59,275 nt of DNA from Deltaproteobacteria bacterium CG_4_9_14_3_um_filter_63_12 (GTDB lineage Bacteria; Myxococcota_A; Bradymonadia; UBA4248; UM-FILTER-63-12). Positions 1-9,610 of this stretch are shown here, in pieces (the stretch's first letter is position 1; each line of letters starts with the position of its first letter). The stretch covers positions 1-59,275 of the forward strand of contig PFUG01000088.1 in NCBI GenBank assembly GCA_002789955.1, written 5' to 3'. Below the pieces are notes generated by a model. The model did no database searches. It had not been told where the DNA came from and saw nothing but the letters and a program-made list of their open reading frames with translations. A program made the position numbers and the translations under genes.

Positions 1-33
1 CGAAGAGCACGAAGAGGCTCATTTTTCCTTCCT

Positions 34-64
34 CTCCTTCGTGTTCTTCGTGTCCTTCGTGGTG
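34..64 (+). repeat. short tandem phrase repeat (CTTCGTG family)
   Basis: Three imperfect back-to-back copies of TTCGTGT/TTCGTGG type words. The words are 7-9 bases long and no gene explains them. Phrases of this kind recur in non-coding DNA of many bacteria, which is recalled knowledge and not tested here. Confidence 0.5.
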
Positions 65-110
65 AAAGATCGAGGGTGTATCATCAGCGACATGCCGCCT
101 GATCCCACCC

Positions 111-352
111 GATTTCCATGGCAGCCATTTGAAACGCTGCGCGTTATCCAAGAGATGAGAAAACCAAGAACCCGACTCACCGTTGCCACGATGAACTCAC
201 GACGAGACAGCTCCTTATCTCAAACCCTCTGCGCCTCTGAGCCTCTGTGCCTCTGCGTTAAGATCGAAGCAATATCGACAACATCCCGCTCGAACCCGGC
301 GATTTTCATAGCAGCCACCCTGAGACGCTGGCGCGTCATCCAAGAGATGAGA
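111..352. repeat. degenerate direct repeat pair (about 50 bp)
   Basis: Positions 111-160 and 301-352 are imperfect direct copies. Both start GATTT(C/T)CAT, continue through GCAGCCA and GACGCTG-like words, and end with TCCAAGAGATGAGA. The first words reappear at about 25958-25975 (CACCCGATTTTCATAG), so this is a dispersed element. The open frame across it has no coding character. Confidence 0.55.
227..262 (+). repeat. CTCTGCG/CTCTGTG phrase repeat
   Basis: Four consecutive imperfect copies of CTCTGCGC, CTCTGAGC, CTCTGTGC and CTCTGCGT. The region is non-coding and resembles simple phrase repeats seen between genes in many unrelated bacteria (recalled knowledge). Confidence 0.5.
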
Positions 353-367
353 AGAGCTTTGAGACAG

Positions 368-440
368 GCCCAGGGCAACGCCCTGGGCATCGGCCCCTCG
401 GGGGCCGAACAATTCCCAGCCCTAGGCGGAGCCTTGGGCT
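368..440. repeat. cluster of three tandem hairpins (REP-like)
   Basis: Three consecutive inverted repeats. The first, at 368-388, is GCCCAGGGC-AAC-GCCCTGGGC with a perfect 9-bp stem. The second, at 391-407, is CGGCCCC-TCG-GGGGCCG with a perfect 7-bp stem. The third, at 418-440, is AGCCCTAGGC-GGA-GCCTTGGGCT with one mismatch. The first hairpin recurs at 571-589 and 18225-18245, so it belongs to a dispersed palindromic family. Confidence 0.75.
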
Positions 441-506
441 TACGACTAATAAAACATGGGTTGTTGTGACGGGTTACCCCCGTCCGTTCTCGACCCGTCT
501 CTCAGC

Positions 507-547
507 AAACGACAAGAGGCGCGGCTTTGCCGCGCCTCTTGTCGTTT
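507..547. terminator. long perfect hairpin downstream of groEL
   Basis: A perfect 19-bp stem (507-525 pairs with 529-547) with a TTT loop. The arms run AAACGACAAGAGGCG... and ...CGCCTCTTGTCGTTT. It lies about 50 bases after the groEL stop on the minus strand. On either strand the 3' arm ends in TTT without a long U-tract, so it may act as a terminator in both directions or as an mRNA 3'-end stabiliser. Confidence 0.7.
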
Positions 548-570
548 CCCGGCCCTGAAAACCATACTGG

Positions 571-589
571 CCCAGGGCAGCGCCCTGGG
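571..589. repeat. CCCAGGGC-N3-GCCCTGGG palindrome copy
   Basis: An 8-bp perfect stem with loop AGC, directly after the groEL stop. The flanking words GGCCCTGAAA and CATAC are shared with the copy at 18225-18245, so more than the palindrome is conserved. Confidence 0.65.
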
Positions 590-600
590 GACGGCCAGCC

Positions 601-2367
<1,767 letters not shown>

Positions 2368-2420
2368 CTAACGTGCGTCGAGCCTAGCTATGGCTAGAGT
2401 CCCTTCGGTCCGAATGGAGT

Positions 2421-2708
2421 CTAGCTAAGGACGCCGAGGATCTCGTCCTCTTTCAAGATCGTGTGCTCTACGCCATCGATCTTGATCTCGCTGCCGGCAT
2501 ACTTGCCGAAGAGCACCTTGTCGCCCTTTTTCACGTCCAACGCGATGAACGCACCGGCGTCATCTCGCTTCCCTGGGCCAGCCGCGACGATGATCCCCTG
2601 CTGGGGCTTCTCTTTCGCGGACTCGGGGATGATGATCCCGCCGCTGGTCACCAGATCGGCTTCGATTCTCTTCACGAGCACGCGATCATACAAAGGTCGA
2701 ATCTTCAT
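2421..2708 (-). CDS. groS: 10-kDa co-chaperonin GroES
   Basis: This is the lid of the GroEL chamber, a cytoplasmic heptamer. The 95-aa product begins [18 protein letters not shown], has the mobile-loop region [15 protein letters not shown] that contacts GroEL, and ends EDEILGVLS. Length and motifs match the family. The start at 2708 follows a strong GAGGAGGAG ribosome site. The longer frame upstream adds 42 codons of unrelated sequence. It is the first gene of the groES-groEL operon. The inverted repeat of the HrcA operator (CIRCE) was looked for upstream and between the genes and was not found, so regulation by HrcA is not supported. A heat-shock sigma factor could drive it, but no convincing promoter was identified. 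Confidence 0.97.
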   Translation of the reverse strand: MKIRPLYDRVLVKRIEADLVTSGGIIIPESAKEKPQQGIIVAAGPGKRDDAGAFIALDVKKGDKVLFGKYAGSEIKIDGVEHTILKEDEILGVLS

Positions 2709-3014
2709 CTTACTCCTCCTCTTCACCCACCCAGCGACCGCAAGTCCCCGGTGATATGTGAAAAAATTGAAAATGCTGTGGGTCTTGGAAGGCCCGTGGA
2801 GGCCCTGTGGTTGAACCCGCGCAACACTAGTCACAGCGGATTGCGGGTCAAGCCATACCCCTACCGATTCTTTTCTTGGGGCTCTTTGCTGCGGCGAGCC
2901 AATCGACGCGTAGGGGCAGCGGCGACCCTGATTGGCGATTGCAAGCGCAGGGACGCGAGGTGGCTCGCTTCGAGCCAGGACGTGAGCGAAATCCGAATCG
3001 CGTAGGCACGAGGC

Positions 3015-4451
3015 CTACAGACCCAGCTCGAAGCCCCGCAACATCGACCCCTCACTGGTCACCAAGTGACGGCCAAAAGGCAACGAGACGTTGGCGACGG
3101 GAGGCAACGGACGTTGCCAAGTGCCGTGAGTCGGAGGCGGACGAATGGCCACGTCGAGGTCGACATCGAAGAGCTTCAGGGTGCTCGCGCCGCTCGTCGT
3201 ATACGCCAGAAGACGCACAGGGTCGGGGCGCAACACGAACCACACGCCGCCCGCGATCAGCGCCTGTGACGCCCCGGAATGACCCGACGGACGCCGCTCC
3301 ATGCGACCTTCTTGCACGATGCAAAGATCTCGTGTCGCGCGGGCGATCTCTCGCCCAGTCATGTGCACATCAAGCTGCCGACCTGCCGGTGAGACGGTGA
3401 TCTCGTGGGCGCTCAGCGTGGCGATGTGACGCCCCCCAACCTTGTAGAAGCGCGGCAGCACGACCATGTCCCGTGGGAAGCCCCCCGACATCTCGAGCTT
3501 CGTCAGCTCACCCTGTGCACCGACGCGAAAGACCTCGAAGTCGAGGCGATGCTGACGGGCCACGATGAAGTGCATATCGTCCGAGCGATGCAGCCAAAAC
3601 TGCCCAGTGTAGTCGTAGGGAGGCCCCAGTACTTCAGACACTAACCCCGGCGGCAGATGGTTGGGGGCACAGTGAATCGCAGCCACGAGGAGCTGCCCTG
3701 CGCTTACCTCTGCGGCGTCTTTCCACTTGATCTCGGCGGTCTCCTCATCCACGAAGCCAACCTGTAGGTCCTCGCTCCACTCTCCTCGAGCCGCCTCACG
3801 GCCTACCAACGCCAGCCGACCGTCGAGCTCCAACAACGGGCGTCGGTAACACCACATCGGCGCTTCGGTCACCGCCAACACTTCGCCGCTGTTGGGCTCG
3901 AAGATCTCGACGCGATGGCTGGCCTCTCGCTCCGAGCCGAAGGATGGACTGTAGAACACGCCGAAGAGCTTGGCGCCCTGGAATCGCAAGTCCACGATGC
4001 GTCCATCGCTGCGCCGCCGCCATTTCTCCTTGCCCGTGGCCAGATCGATGGCACAGAGCAGCGACTCTTCGACGCTCTTGAGTTGCTGCAAAACCAAGAT
4101 GCCCTGGCGCGCCGCAGCGCAGTCGAAGACCCAACGCCGACCGGGGTCAGCGCTGACTCGCCAGCGCTCGTCGAGGCGCTGCGCCGGCCAGGATATCCAC
4201 TCGTCGGTCGAGGTCTGAGCGAACGAGTAAAGACCCAGCTCGATCCGGGCCCCTCGCAGCCGTGCGAGTTCGGAGCTGTGTCGCCGCACGCTCAGCGGGT
4301 CGGAGACGATGGCCTCCTCGCACGCCATGAGCACCGCCGTGGCCTCCTTGAACGTCCCGCGCCTCGACAGCTGCTGAGCCAGCGCCACCGCGGCCTCGAC
4401 CTCCTCGGGCCGCATCGCCAGCGTTCGCTTCAGCGCTTCGATCTTCTGCAT
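3015..4451 (-). CDS. beta-propeller protein with PQQ-type repeats and helical N-terminus
   Basis: The 478-aa product has no signal peptide and is probably cytoplasmic. Residues 1-80 look helical and TPR-like (alternating Ala/Leu with EAVVALAQQL-type packing). The rest contains beta-propeller blades, for example AIDLATGKEKW, the typical PQQ-repeat signature, and a second blade-like SGEVLAVTE. No PQQ-dehydrogenase catalytic residues were recognised, so a binding or scaffold role is more likely than an enzyme. The start at 4451 is preferred because AAGGACG lies 7 bases upstream. The same frame extends 11 codons further to 4484. It is divergent from the exported propeller at 4578, with 126 bp between them, and a shared promoter region is likely. 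Specific function unknown. Confidence 0.75.
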   Translation of the reverse strand: MQKIEALKRTLAMRPEEVEAAVALAQQLSRRGTFKEATAVLMACEEAIVSDPLSVRRHSSELARLRGARIELGLYSFAQTSTDEWISWPAQRLDERWRVSADPGRRWVFDCAAARQGILVLQQLKSVEESLLCAIDLATGKEKWRRRSDGRIVDLRFQGAKLFGVFYSPSFGSEREASHRVEIFEPNSGEVLAVTEAPMWCYRRPLLELDGRLALVGREAARGEWSEDLQVGFVDEETAEIKWKDAAEVSAGQLLVAAIHCAPNHLPPGLVSEVLGPPYDYTGQFWLHRSDDMHFIVARQHRLDFEVFRVGAQGELTKLEMSGGFPRDMVVLPRFYKVGGRHIATLSAHEITVSPAGRQLDVHMTGREIARATRDLCIVQEGRMERRPSGHSGASQALIAGGVWFVLRPDPVRLLAYTTSGASTLKLFDVDLDVAIRPPPTHGTWQRPLPPVANVSLPFGRHLVTSEGSMLRGFELGL

Positions 4452-4577
4452 GACACGTCCTTGGTTGGCGTTGCGGCCCACCACGTGGGTTCTGGTTCGC
4501 TGAAAGGAACAAAGGAATCGATTCTACGGTTTGCGTCAACCCGCAGGCCGTCTTTAGGGGCCCAAAGGGAAGGTCCA

Positions 4578-5888
4578 ATGTGTGCCGTTTGCCTCCCCAC
4601 CCCCCAGAATCGTCGTGGCGAGCCGCTCAGGTTGCTGGTAACCCTCGAGTCCAAGCCTGTGATCCACCCCAAACGCTCACTCTACAGCCCCTCTCGCCGC
4701 GACTTTCTGAAGTCGGTTGGCGGAGTCGCTATGCTCTCGGCTTTCCCCGCCACGGTGTGGGCCTCTGGGCACAGCTCCCACAGCGACACCGGCGTCGCGA
4801 TGTTCCGCGGGAACCCCGCCCGCAACTTCTACGGCACAGGCCCCATGGCAGACCGCTACGAAGTCGCCTGGACCTTTCGCACCGAGGACTTCAACACCCG
4901 TCTGCACGGCGAAGCCTACTCGTGGTCGGGAACCGGCTGGACCGGCCAGGCCTCCTGTCTGGATGGGATGGTCTACTTCGGCAGCGTCGATCGGCACATC
5001 TACGCCCTGGACGCCAGTAATGGTGCCTTCAAGTGGGCCTACCGCGCACCAAAGATGTTCAAGAGCTCGCTCTGCGTCTACGGCAACCTCATCTTCTCAG
5101 GGAACGTCGACAACCGCGTGCACTGCATTCGCCGCCAGACCGGCGAGCCAGTATGGACCTTCAAGACGCGCAGCGACGTCGACTCCTCGCCGGTGGTGGC
5201 CGACGACCGGCTCTACATCGGCGGTGAAGACAGCACCCTCTACTGTCTCGACCCCTCGAGCGGCGACGTGCTCTGGAAGGAGAAGGTCAACCGCAAAGAA
5301 CCCTCCCCACCAGGAGGGAAGGGGATAGAGTCGAGCCCGGCGGTCGCGAACGGGCGCGTGTTCGCCTCGTCCTACTCGGGCTACGTCTACGCTTTCGACG
5401 CAGAGACGGGCACCAAGCTCTGGAGCTTCGAGACTGGAGACGACACAGACTCGACGCCCACGCTGGTCGGCGACTTGCTCTACATCGGCTGCGAAAGCGG
5501 AGAGCTCTTTTGCCTCACCCAAGACGAAGGCAAGAAGGTTTGGTCCAAGACCCTCGCCGGGGGGCTGTGGTCGACGCCAGCGGTGGTCGGCGATAAGCTC
5601 TGGATCGGCTGCGATGACAGGAACCTCTACTGCTTCGACGCCGTAGATGGCGCTGAGCTTTGGCGGTTCGAGACTGGAGATGCCATCTGGACCAGCCCCT
5701 GCGTGGTGGAAGATCGACTGGTTTTCGGGGGTTATGATGGCCGCCTGCGTCTGCTCGACGCACAGAAAGGCGACGAACTCTGGTCTTTCGACGCCAAAAC
5801 GAGATTCCTCTCGACGGCCTGCATCGTCGATGGGAAGATCTTCATTGGATGCAGAGACGGTCTGTTCTATTGTTTCTCACCGGGATGA
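4578..5888 (+). CDS. Tat-exported PQQ-type beta-propeller protein
   Basis: The product (436 aa from this ATG) has a twin-arginine signal, SRRDFLKSVGGVAMLS, ending near WASG. It should therefore be exported folded to the periplasm. The mature part is a run of six to seven propeller blades with the repeated pattern VVxDxLYIGxxDxxLYCLDxxxGxxLW, matching the PQQ-like (BamB-type) repeat family. Many blades carry Cys after the Tyr (LYCLD, LYCFD, FYCFS), which is unusually regular. The ATG at 4578 has a GGGAAGG ribosome site but gives a long 46-residue leader before the twin Arg. GTG at 4659 would give a more normal Tat leader. The role could be a structural scaffold or redox-associated protein. No cofactor residues can be claimed. 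Confidence 0.8.
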   Translation: MCAVCLPTPQNRRGEPLRLLVTLESKPVIHPKRSLYSPSRRDFLKSVGGVAMLSAFPATVWASGHSSHSDTGVAMFRGNPARNFYGTGPMADRYEVAWTFRTEDFNTRLHGEAYSWSGTGWTGQASCLDGMVYFGSVDRHIYALDASNGAFKWAYRAPKMFKSSLCVYGNLIFSGNVDNRVHCIRRQTGEPVWTFKTRSDVDSSPVVADDRLYIGGEDSTLYCLDPSSGDVLWKEKVNRKEPSPPGGKGIESSPAVANGRVFASSYSGYVYAFDAETGTKLWSFETGDDTDSTPTLVGDLLYIGCESGELFCLTQDEGKKVWSKTLAGGLWSTPAVVGDKLWIGCDDRNLYCFDAVDGAELWRFETGDAIWTSPCVVEDRLVFGGYDGRLRLLDAQKGDELWSFDAKTRFLSTACIVDGKIFIGCRDGLFYCFSPG

Positions 5889-5923
5889 TTTCGCCCCGGT
5901 CAGAGAGAGTTGCCAAACCGTTC

Positions 5924-5945
5924 GGCGCGACGACTTTGTCGCGCC
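5924..5945 (+). terminator. candidate hairpin terminator after the Tat propeller gene
   Basis: Perfect 8-bp inverted repeat GGCGCGAC-GACTTT-GTCGCGCC, 35 bases after the stop codon. It is followed by ATTTCCC, with no U-tract, so termination efficiency is uncertain. Confidence 0.45.
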
Positions 5946-5990
5946 ATTTCCCGCAGCGCTCTTCGAAAATCGCCAGAACTCGCAGCGAGA

Positions 5991-6046
5991 GATGGCGGAG
6001 AGTCGTGCAAACCCAAAGGGTTGCGAGCAGGATGCGAGCAGCAACA
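5991..6046 (+). repeat. dispersed intergenic repeat, copy 1 (GGCGGAGAGTCGTGCAAACCC family)
   Basis: Starts GATGGCGGAGAGTCGTGC and contains the hairpin GCAAACCC-AA-AGGGTTGC (one bulge). It ends with two direct copies of TGCGAGCAG. Close copies sit at 17985-18043 and 27273-27325, a diverged copy at 32703-32744, a fragment at 18076-18110, and an inverted copy at 7320-7371. Here it lies just upstream of the sigma-factor gene. Confidence 0.8.
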
Positions 6047-6099
6047 GCGACGACACTTCGCGCGAAGTGTCCGACTCGAAAGCGTACCTCAGGACTCCG

Positions 6100-7239
6100 A
6101 TGACCGAACACACCCCAAACGAGGACGTCGACGTCGACGTCGACGCCGAGCCCGAGTTCGAGCTCGAACCCGTGGACGCCGAGGATTCCTTGGACGACGA
6201 GCCATTGGTCGACCCGCTCGACGAGCTCGACCTCAAGCTCGAGCTCGAGCTCGACCCGGCCCTGGACGGCGAGGTCGTGCAGGTGATCGACGTCACCGAG
6301 ACTCCAGAGTCCATGTTGGCAGTGCGCACCATCTTCCGCACGCTACCCAACACCAGCGAAGGGGCCTCGGCAGCCGACCCCCTCACCCTCTACCTCTCTC
6401 AGCTGCGCCACTATCCTGTTCTGAACCCCGACCAACAGCAGCGCTTCGCCGTCCTCTACAAGGAAGAAGCGGACCTCGAGGCCGCCAAGATCCTCATCCT
6501 CACCAACCTGCGCTTGGTCGTGAAGATCGCTCGCGAATACCGCCGACGTTGGACCAACCTGCTCGAGCTCATCCAGGAGGGCAACGTCGGGCTCTCCGAG
6601 GCCATCAAGCGCTACGATCCCTACCGGCAAGTGAAGTTCACCAGCTACGCCCAGTACTGGATCCGCGCGATGATCCTCAACTACCTCATGAATCACTTCC
6701 AGCCGGTGAGGATTGGGTCGACCCGCGCGGGCCGCAAACTCTTCTACAACCTCAAGAAGGCCAGGGCACAGCTCGTCCGAGAGGGCTTCCTCAACCCTAC
6801 ACCCGCCCTCATCGCCGAGAAGCTCGGTGTCGACGAGAAGGATGTCATTGAGGTCTCTCAACACCTCGACGTCCCGCCCCTCAGCCTCGAACAAAACGCC
6901 CCCGGATACGAGAACACGACCGTCGGAGAGCTCCTCTCCGACCACTCCGGGAGCACCCCCGAGGACGACTTCGGCAACGATGAGTTCAAGAGCCGAGTTC
7001 GTGACGCCATGACCGCGTTCGCGGCCACCATCACCGACGAGCGAGACCTCGCGCTCTGGAACGAGCGTCTGGTCGCGGACGAACGAGTCACCCTCTCAGA
7101 GCTCGGTGAGCGGTTCGGCGTGAGCAAAGAACGAATCCGACAGCTCGAGGCCCGCTTGAAGAAGAACTTCCGCGAGTTCATCGTCGAACGACTGGGTTCA
7201 ACCCTCGACAGCTACATGACTTCGAAAGAAGACGGGTGA
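6100..7239 (+). CDS. RpoH-like alternative sigma-70 family factor with acidic N-terminal extension
   Basis: This RNA polymerase sigma subunit is of the heat-shock type. The 379-aa product has an extremely acidic N-terminus (about residues 1-75; a GTCGAC run encodes repeated Val-Asp). Region 2 follows (YLSQLRHYPVLNPDQQQRF, NLRLVVKIAREY, LIQEGNVGLSEAIKRYDPY, FTSYAQYWIRAMILNYL), then an RpoH-box-like GRKLFYNLKKAR. Region 4 is a helix-turn-helix, LSELGERFGVSKERIRQLEARLKKN. Tryptophans and lengths fit RpoH rather than RpoD. Start 6100 (MTEHTPNEDV) is chosen because the longer frame upstream translates the dispersed repeat. It has no strong ribosome site, so the start is uncertain. The groESL operon 3.4 kb away is a plausible target, but that is inference. 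Confidence 0.88.
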   Translation: MTEHTPNEDVDVDVDAEPEFELEPVDAEDSLDDEPLVDPLDELDLKLELELDPALDGEVVQVIDVTETPESMLAVRTIFRTLPNTSEGASAADPLTLYLSQLRHYPVLNPDQQQRFAVLYKEEADLEAAKILILTNLRLVVKIAREYRRRWTNLLELIQEGNVGLSEAIKRYDPYRQVKFTSYAQYWIRAMILNYLMNHFQPVRIGSTRAGRKLFYNLKKARAQLVREGFLNPTPALIAEKLGVDEKDVIEVSQHLDVPPLSLEQNAPGYENTTVGELLSDHSGSTPEDDFGNDEFKSRVRDAMTAFAATITDERDLALWNERLVADERVTLSELGERFGVSKERIRQLEARLKKNFREFIVERLGSTLDSYMTSKEDG

Positions 7240-7319
7240 GCGGGAACCGAGGCCAGGGCTGTCCGTTCACGCCGGCCGACCGTCGCCCTCTAGATTGACG
7301 AGAGTTTACAGAGACAAGT

Positions 7320-7371
7320 GTTGTCGCGCACCCCTTCGGGTTCCCAGACTCTCCGCCATCCCTGGTTACGA
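7320..7371 (-). repeat. dispersed intergenic repeat, inverted copy 2
   Basis: Read on the minus strand it gives CAGGGATGGCGGAGAGTC, then GGGAACCCGAAGGGGTGCGCGACA, a diverged version of the copy at 5991-6046. It lies in the 276-bp gap between the sigma factor and methyltransferase genes, so the sigma gene is flanked by two copies in opposite orientation. Confidence 0.65.
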
Positions 7372-7515
7372 GTTCTCGCTCAGTGGCTGACCACGCCGAC
7401 TTGAGACGTCTAGCGGTCGGCGGCCAGCAACAAAGAACCATCGTCCGCGCCGAGGTTGAACCTCGCCTCGCACCGGGGTACAGGTGCTGTCGCTCACATC
7501 AGAGCCGGAGGAAAT

Positions 7516-9537
7516 ATGCATCGAGATCTGCCGTCATTGACCCATCTCGCAGATTGGCACGACAGGCTTCCTAGATATGCTTGGGTCGCTTCCCTCGTCG
7601 AGGGCAAGCGCGTTCTCGACCTTGGCTGCGGCTCCGGCGACGGAGCCGCCCTCATCGCTCGCGCAGGCGCCGCCGCTGTCGTCGCAGTCGACCCCAGCTC
7701 GGCCCTCATCGAAGACGCCAAACAGCGCCTCGATACGCCGAACCTTCGGTTCATGGCGCGCTACGTCGAAGATCCCCTCGACATCGGCACCGAGAGCCAT
7801 TGGGAAACGGATACCGACTCCTTCAGCAAACAAGAGCAAGAGGACTCAGAGCCCGGCGGCGAGGCCAGCGAGCGGGAGGAGACCACCACCCTACCCGTCA
7901 CCGTCGCCAAGAGCGGCAAGAACGAAGAGCGCTTCGACATCGTCCTCGCCCTCAACCCAGGCCTGCCCGTCCAAGAGCCTGAGTTCCTGCGGCGTATCGC
8001 GTCTTTCCTCAAGCCCGGCGGCTTCGCGATTGCCTCCGTGCGCATCGATGGCAGCCACTCCCTGGCCGACCTCCTCACGGCGTTCGAGACGCGCCCCGAC
8101 TTGGGCGAGCCCGTCACCTTCCCCGATCACGAGTCCATGAGCGCCTGCTTCGCCGAGGTCTTCCCCGTCGTTCGCGAGGTGCGTCAATATGGGACGTTGA
8201 GCGTCCATTTCGAGCCCATTGACGGCGAGTCCGACGCCGCCGAAAGCTGGGGAAAAGCACATGAAGAGATCGAGCGGTTCCGCCTGATCTTTCTGGGTTT
8301 GGACGAGGCGAGCATCTCGCTTCCTCGCTGTGACTGCCACATCGACTTGGAGCCTCTCGTCGCCAGGCTCGGCTCTGGGACTGAGTCGCTGGTCTCGCGG
8401 GCTCTGGGCCTCGAGCACCGGGCCCTCGTCGATGAGGAACAACTCAGTCAGAAAGACGTCTTGATCGACGACCTCGAGCGCGAAGTGCTCTCTGCAAACG
8501 CACGCTCCCGTGAACTCGAGGCGACCCTGCAGCGCGCCCAGCATGAGCTCGACGGCCTGCAGGCCGAACTCACCTTCCCACGTCCACCCCACGCCGACAT
8601 CGAGCAGACCTCAGCTCGACAGCACGAGCTCGAGCAAGCTCTGGCGCGCGCCGAGACGCAAGTCAGGGCCCTCGAAGACCAGCTCGCCCAGCACCAGTGG
8701 CTGGCCGCCATCGTCAAAGAAGCCGCCGAGGTCCAACAGTGGACCATCTCGGCGCTCGAGAGCCACATCGACACATTGGGCGGGGTCCCTCGACCAAAAA
8801 AGGCCGAGTCCAACGTCCCAGTTCCCCGCGCCGAAGACCTCGCCACGATCCAGATCCTGACCGCGTCAGTGACCGAGCGAGAGGACGCGATCGCTGAGCA
8901 CAAGCGCACGATCGCCACATTGCGCACACAGCTCCAACACCTCGAGTCCCAACACGAAGACCTCAGCCGGGACCTCGAGGACGAGCAAGAAAAGAACGCC
9001 AAGCTCTCGACTGAGCTGGCTAAGGTGCGTGGGCAGCTCGAGAAGAGCACCCGCGCACTGCAGACCGAGCTCGAGGCCGAGAAGGCACGAGTTCGCGAAG
9101 CCGAGCACAATGCCGCCGCGCTGAAGTCCGAGCTGACGACGCTCTCGACCACGGCGGCACAGACTCAACAAGAGTTTACAGCGCTGAGCGAGACCAGAGC
9201 GGCCTCCACACTGGAGCTGGCGGCTCTTCAAGAAGCGAATGGCCACCTCGAGAGGCAGGTCGCGCGCTTCAAACGAGGCCGCCGACAAGCTCGGGCAGGC
9301 GAGGACAAGAGTCGACTCGAGCTCCAGGCGCAAGTCGAGGAGCTCGAGAAGCAATTGGCCGCGTTGCGACCCGCCGGCCCCACATCCGACGACGTAGAAC
9401 CACGCGTCTACTCAGAGCCAGCGCAAGCCATCGAAGCGACCCCCGTCAACGAGCCCGAGACCAAGGAGCCCTCCGAGGTCGCCGAGACCGATGGGGTGAC
9501 CGACAGCGACACTGACAGCGAGAGCGACCCCGCCTGA
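7516..9537 (+). CDS. SAM-dependent methyltransferase with long coiled-coil C-terminus
   Basis: The 673-aa product starts at an ATG 4-5 bases after GGAGGAAA. The N-terminal 280 residues are a class I methyltransferase fold. Motif I is LDLGCGSGDGA (Asp35-Gly43), followed by VVAVDPSS, whose acidic residue should bind the SAM ribose. A hydrophilic 50-residue insertion follows at about 100-150, then FDIVLALNPGLPV and FLKPGGFAIASV. From about residue 310 to 620 it is a continuous heptad-rich coiled coil (ELEATLQRAQHELDGLQAEL and similar), and it ends in an acidic tail. The substrate is unknown. Such fusions occur in surface polysaccharide and polarity-related proteins, but nothing nearby supports a specific pathway. 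It converges with the metallopeptidase gene at 9611. Confidence 0.8.
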   Translation: MHRDLPSLTHLADWHDRLPRYAWVASLVEGKRVLDLGCGSGDGAALIARAGAAAVVAVDPSSALIEDAKQRLDTPNLRFMARYVEDPLDIGTESHWETDTDSFSKQEQEDSEPGGEASEREETTTLPVTVAKSGKNEERFDIVLALNPGLPVQEPEFLRRIASFLKPGGFAIASVRIDGSHSLADLLTAFETRPDLGEPVTFPDHESMSACFAEVFPVVREVRQYGTLSVHFEPIDGESDAAESWGKAHEEIERFRLIFLGLDEASISLPRCDCHIDLEPLVARLGSGTESLVSRALGLEHRALVDEEQLSQKDVLIDDLEREVLSANARSRELEATLQRAQHELDGLQAELTFPRPPHADIEQTSARQHELEQALARAETQVRALEDQLAQHQWLAAIVKEAAEVQQWTISALESHIDTLGGVPRPKKAESNVPVPRAEDLATIQILTASVTEREDAIAEHKRTIATLRTQLQHLESQHEDLSRDLEDEQEKNAKLSTELAKVRGQLEKSTRALQTELEAEKARVREAEHNAAALKSELTTLSTTAAQTQQEFTALSETRAASTLELAALQEANGHLERQVARFKRGRRQARAGEDKSRLELQAQVEELEKQLAALRPAGPTSDDVEPRVYSEPAQAIEATPVNEPETKEPSEVAETDGVTDSDTDSESDPA

Positions 9538-9610
9538 ATTCGCGCAAACGACCGATTTCCGCGCCGCAAGTTCGAAGCGGATAAAATCAGTCCTCCAGAG
9601 CCGGGAAAAT

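Noticed and set aside
41-469. 142-codon frame at the left end
   Set aside because: It runs through phrase repeats, a direct repeat pair and hairpins; no protein-like pattern.
2961-2977. TGGCTCG-CTT-CGAGCCA hairpin as terminator of the 3015 gene
   Set aside because: Short stem without U-tract; may be chance in GC-rich DNA.
5992-6099. Earlier start for the sigma factor (MAESRANPKG...)
   Set aside because: These codons are a translation of the dispersed repeat that appears in unrelated places.
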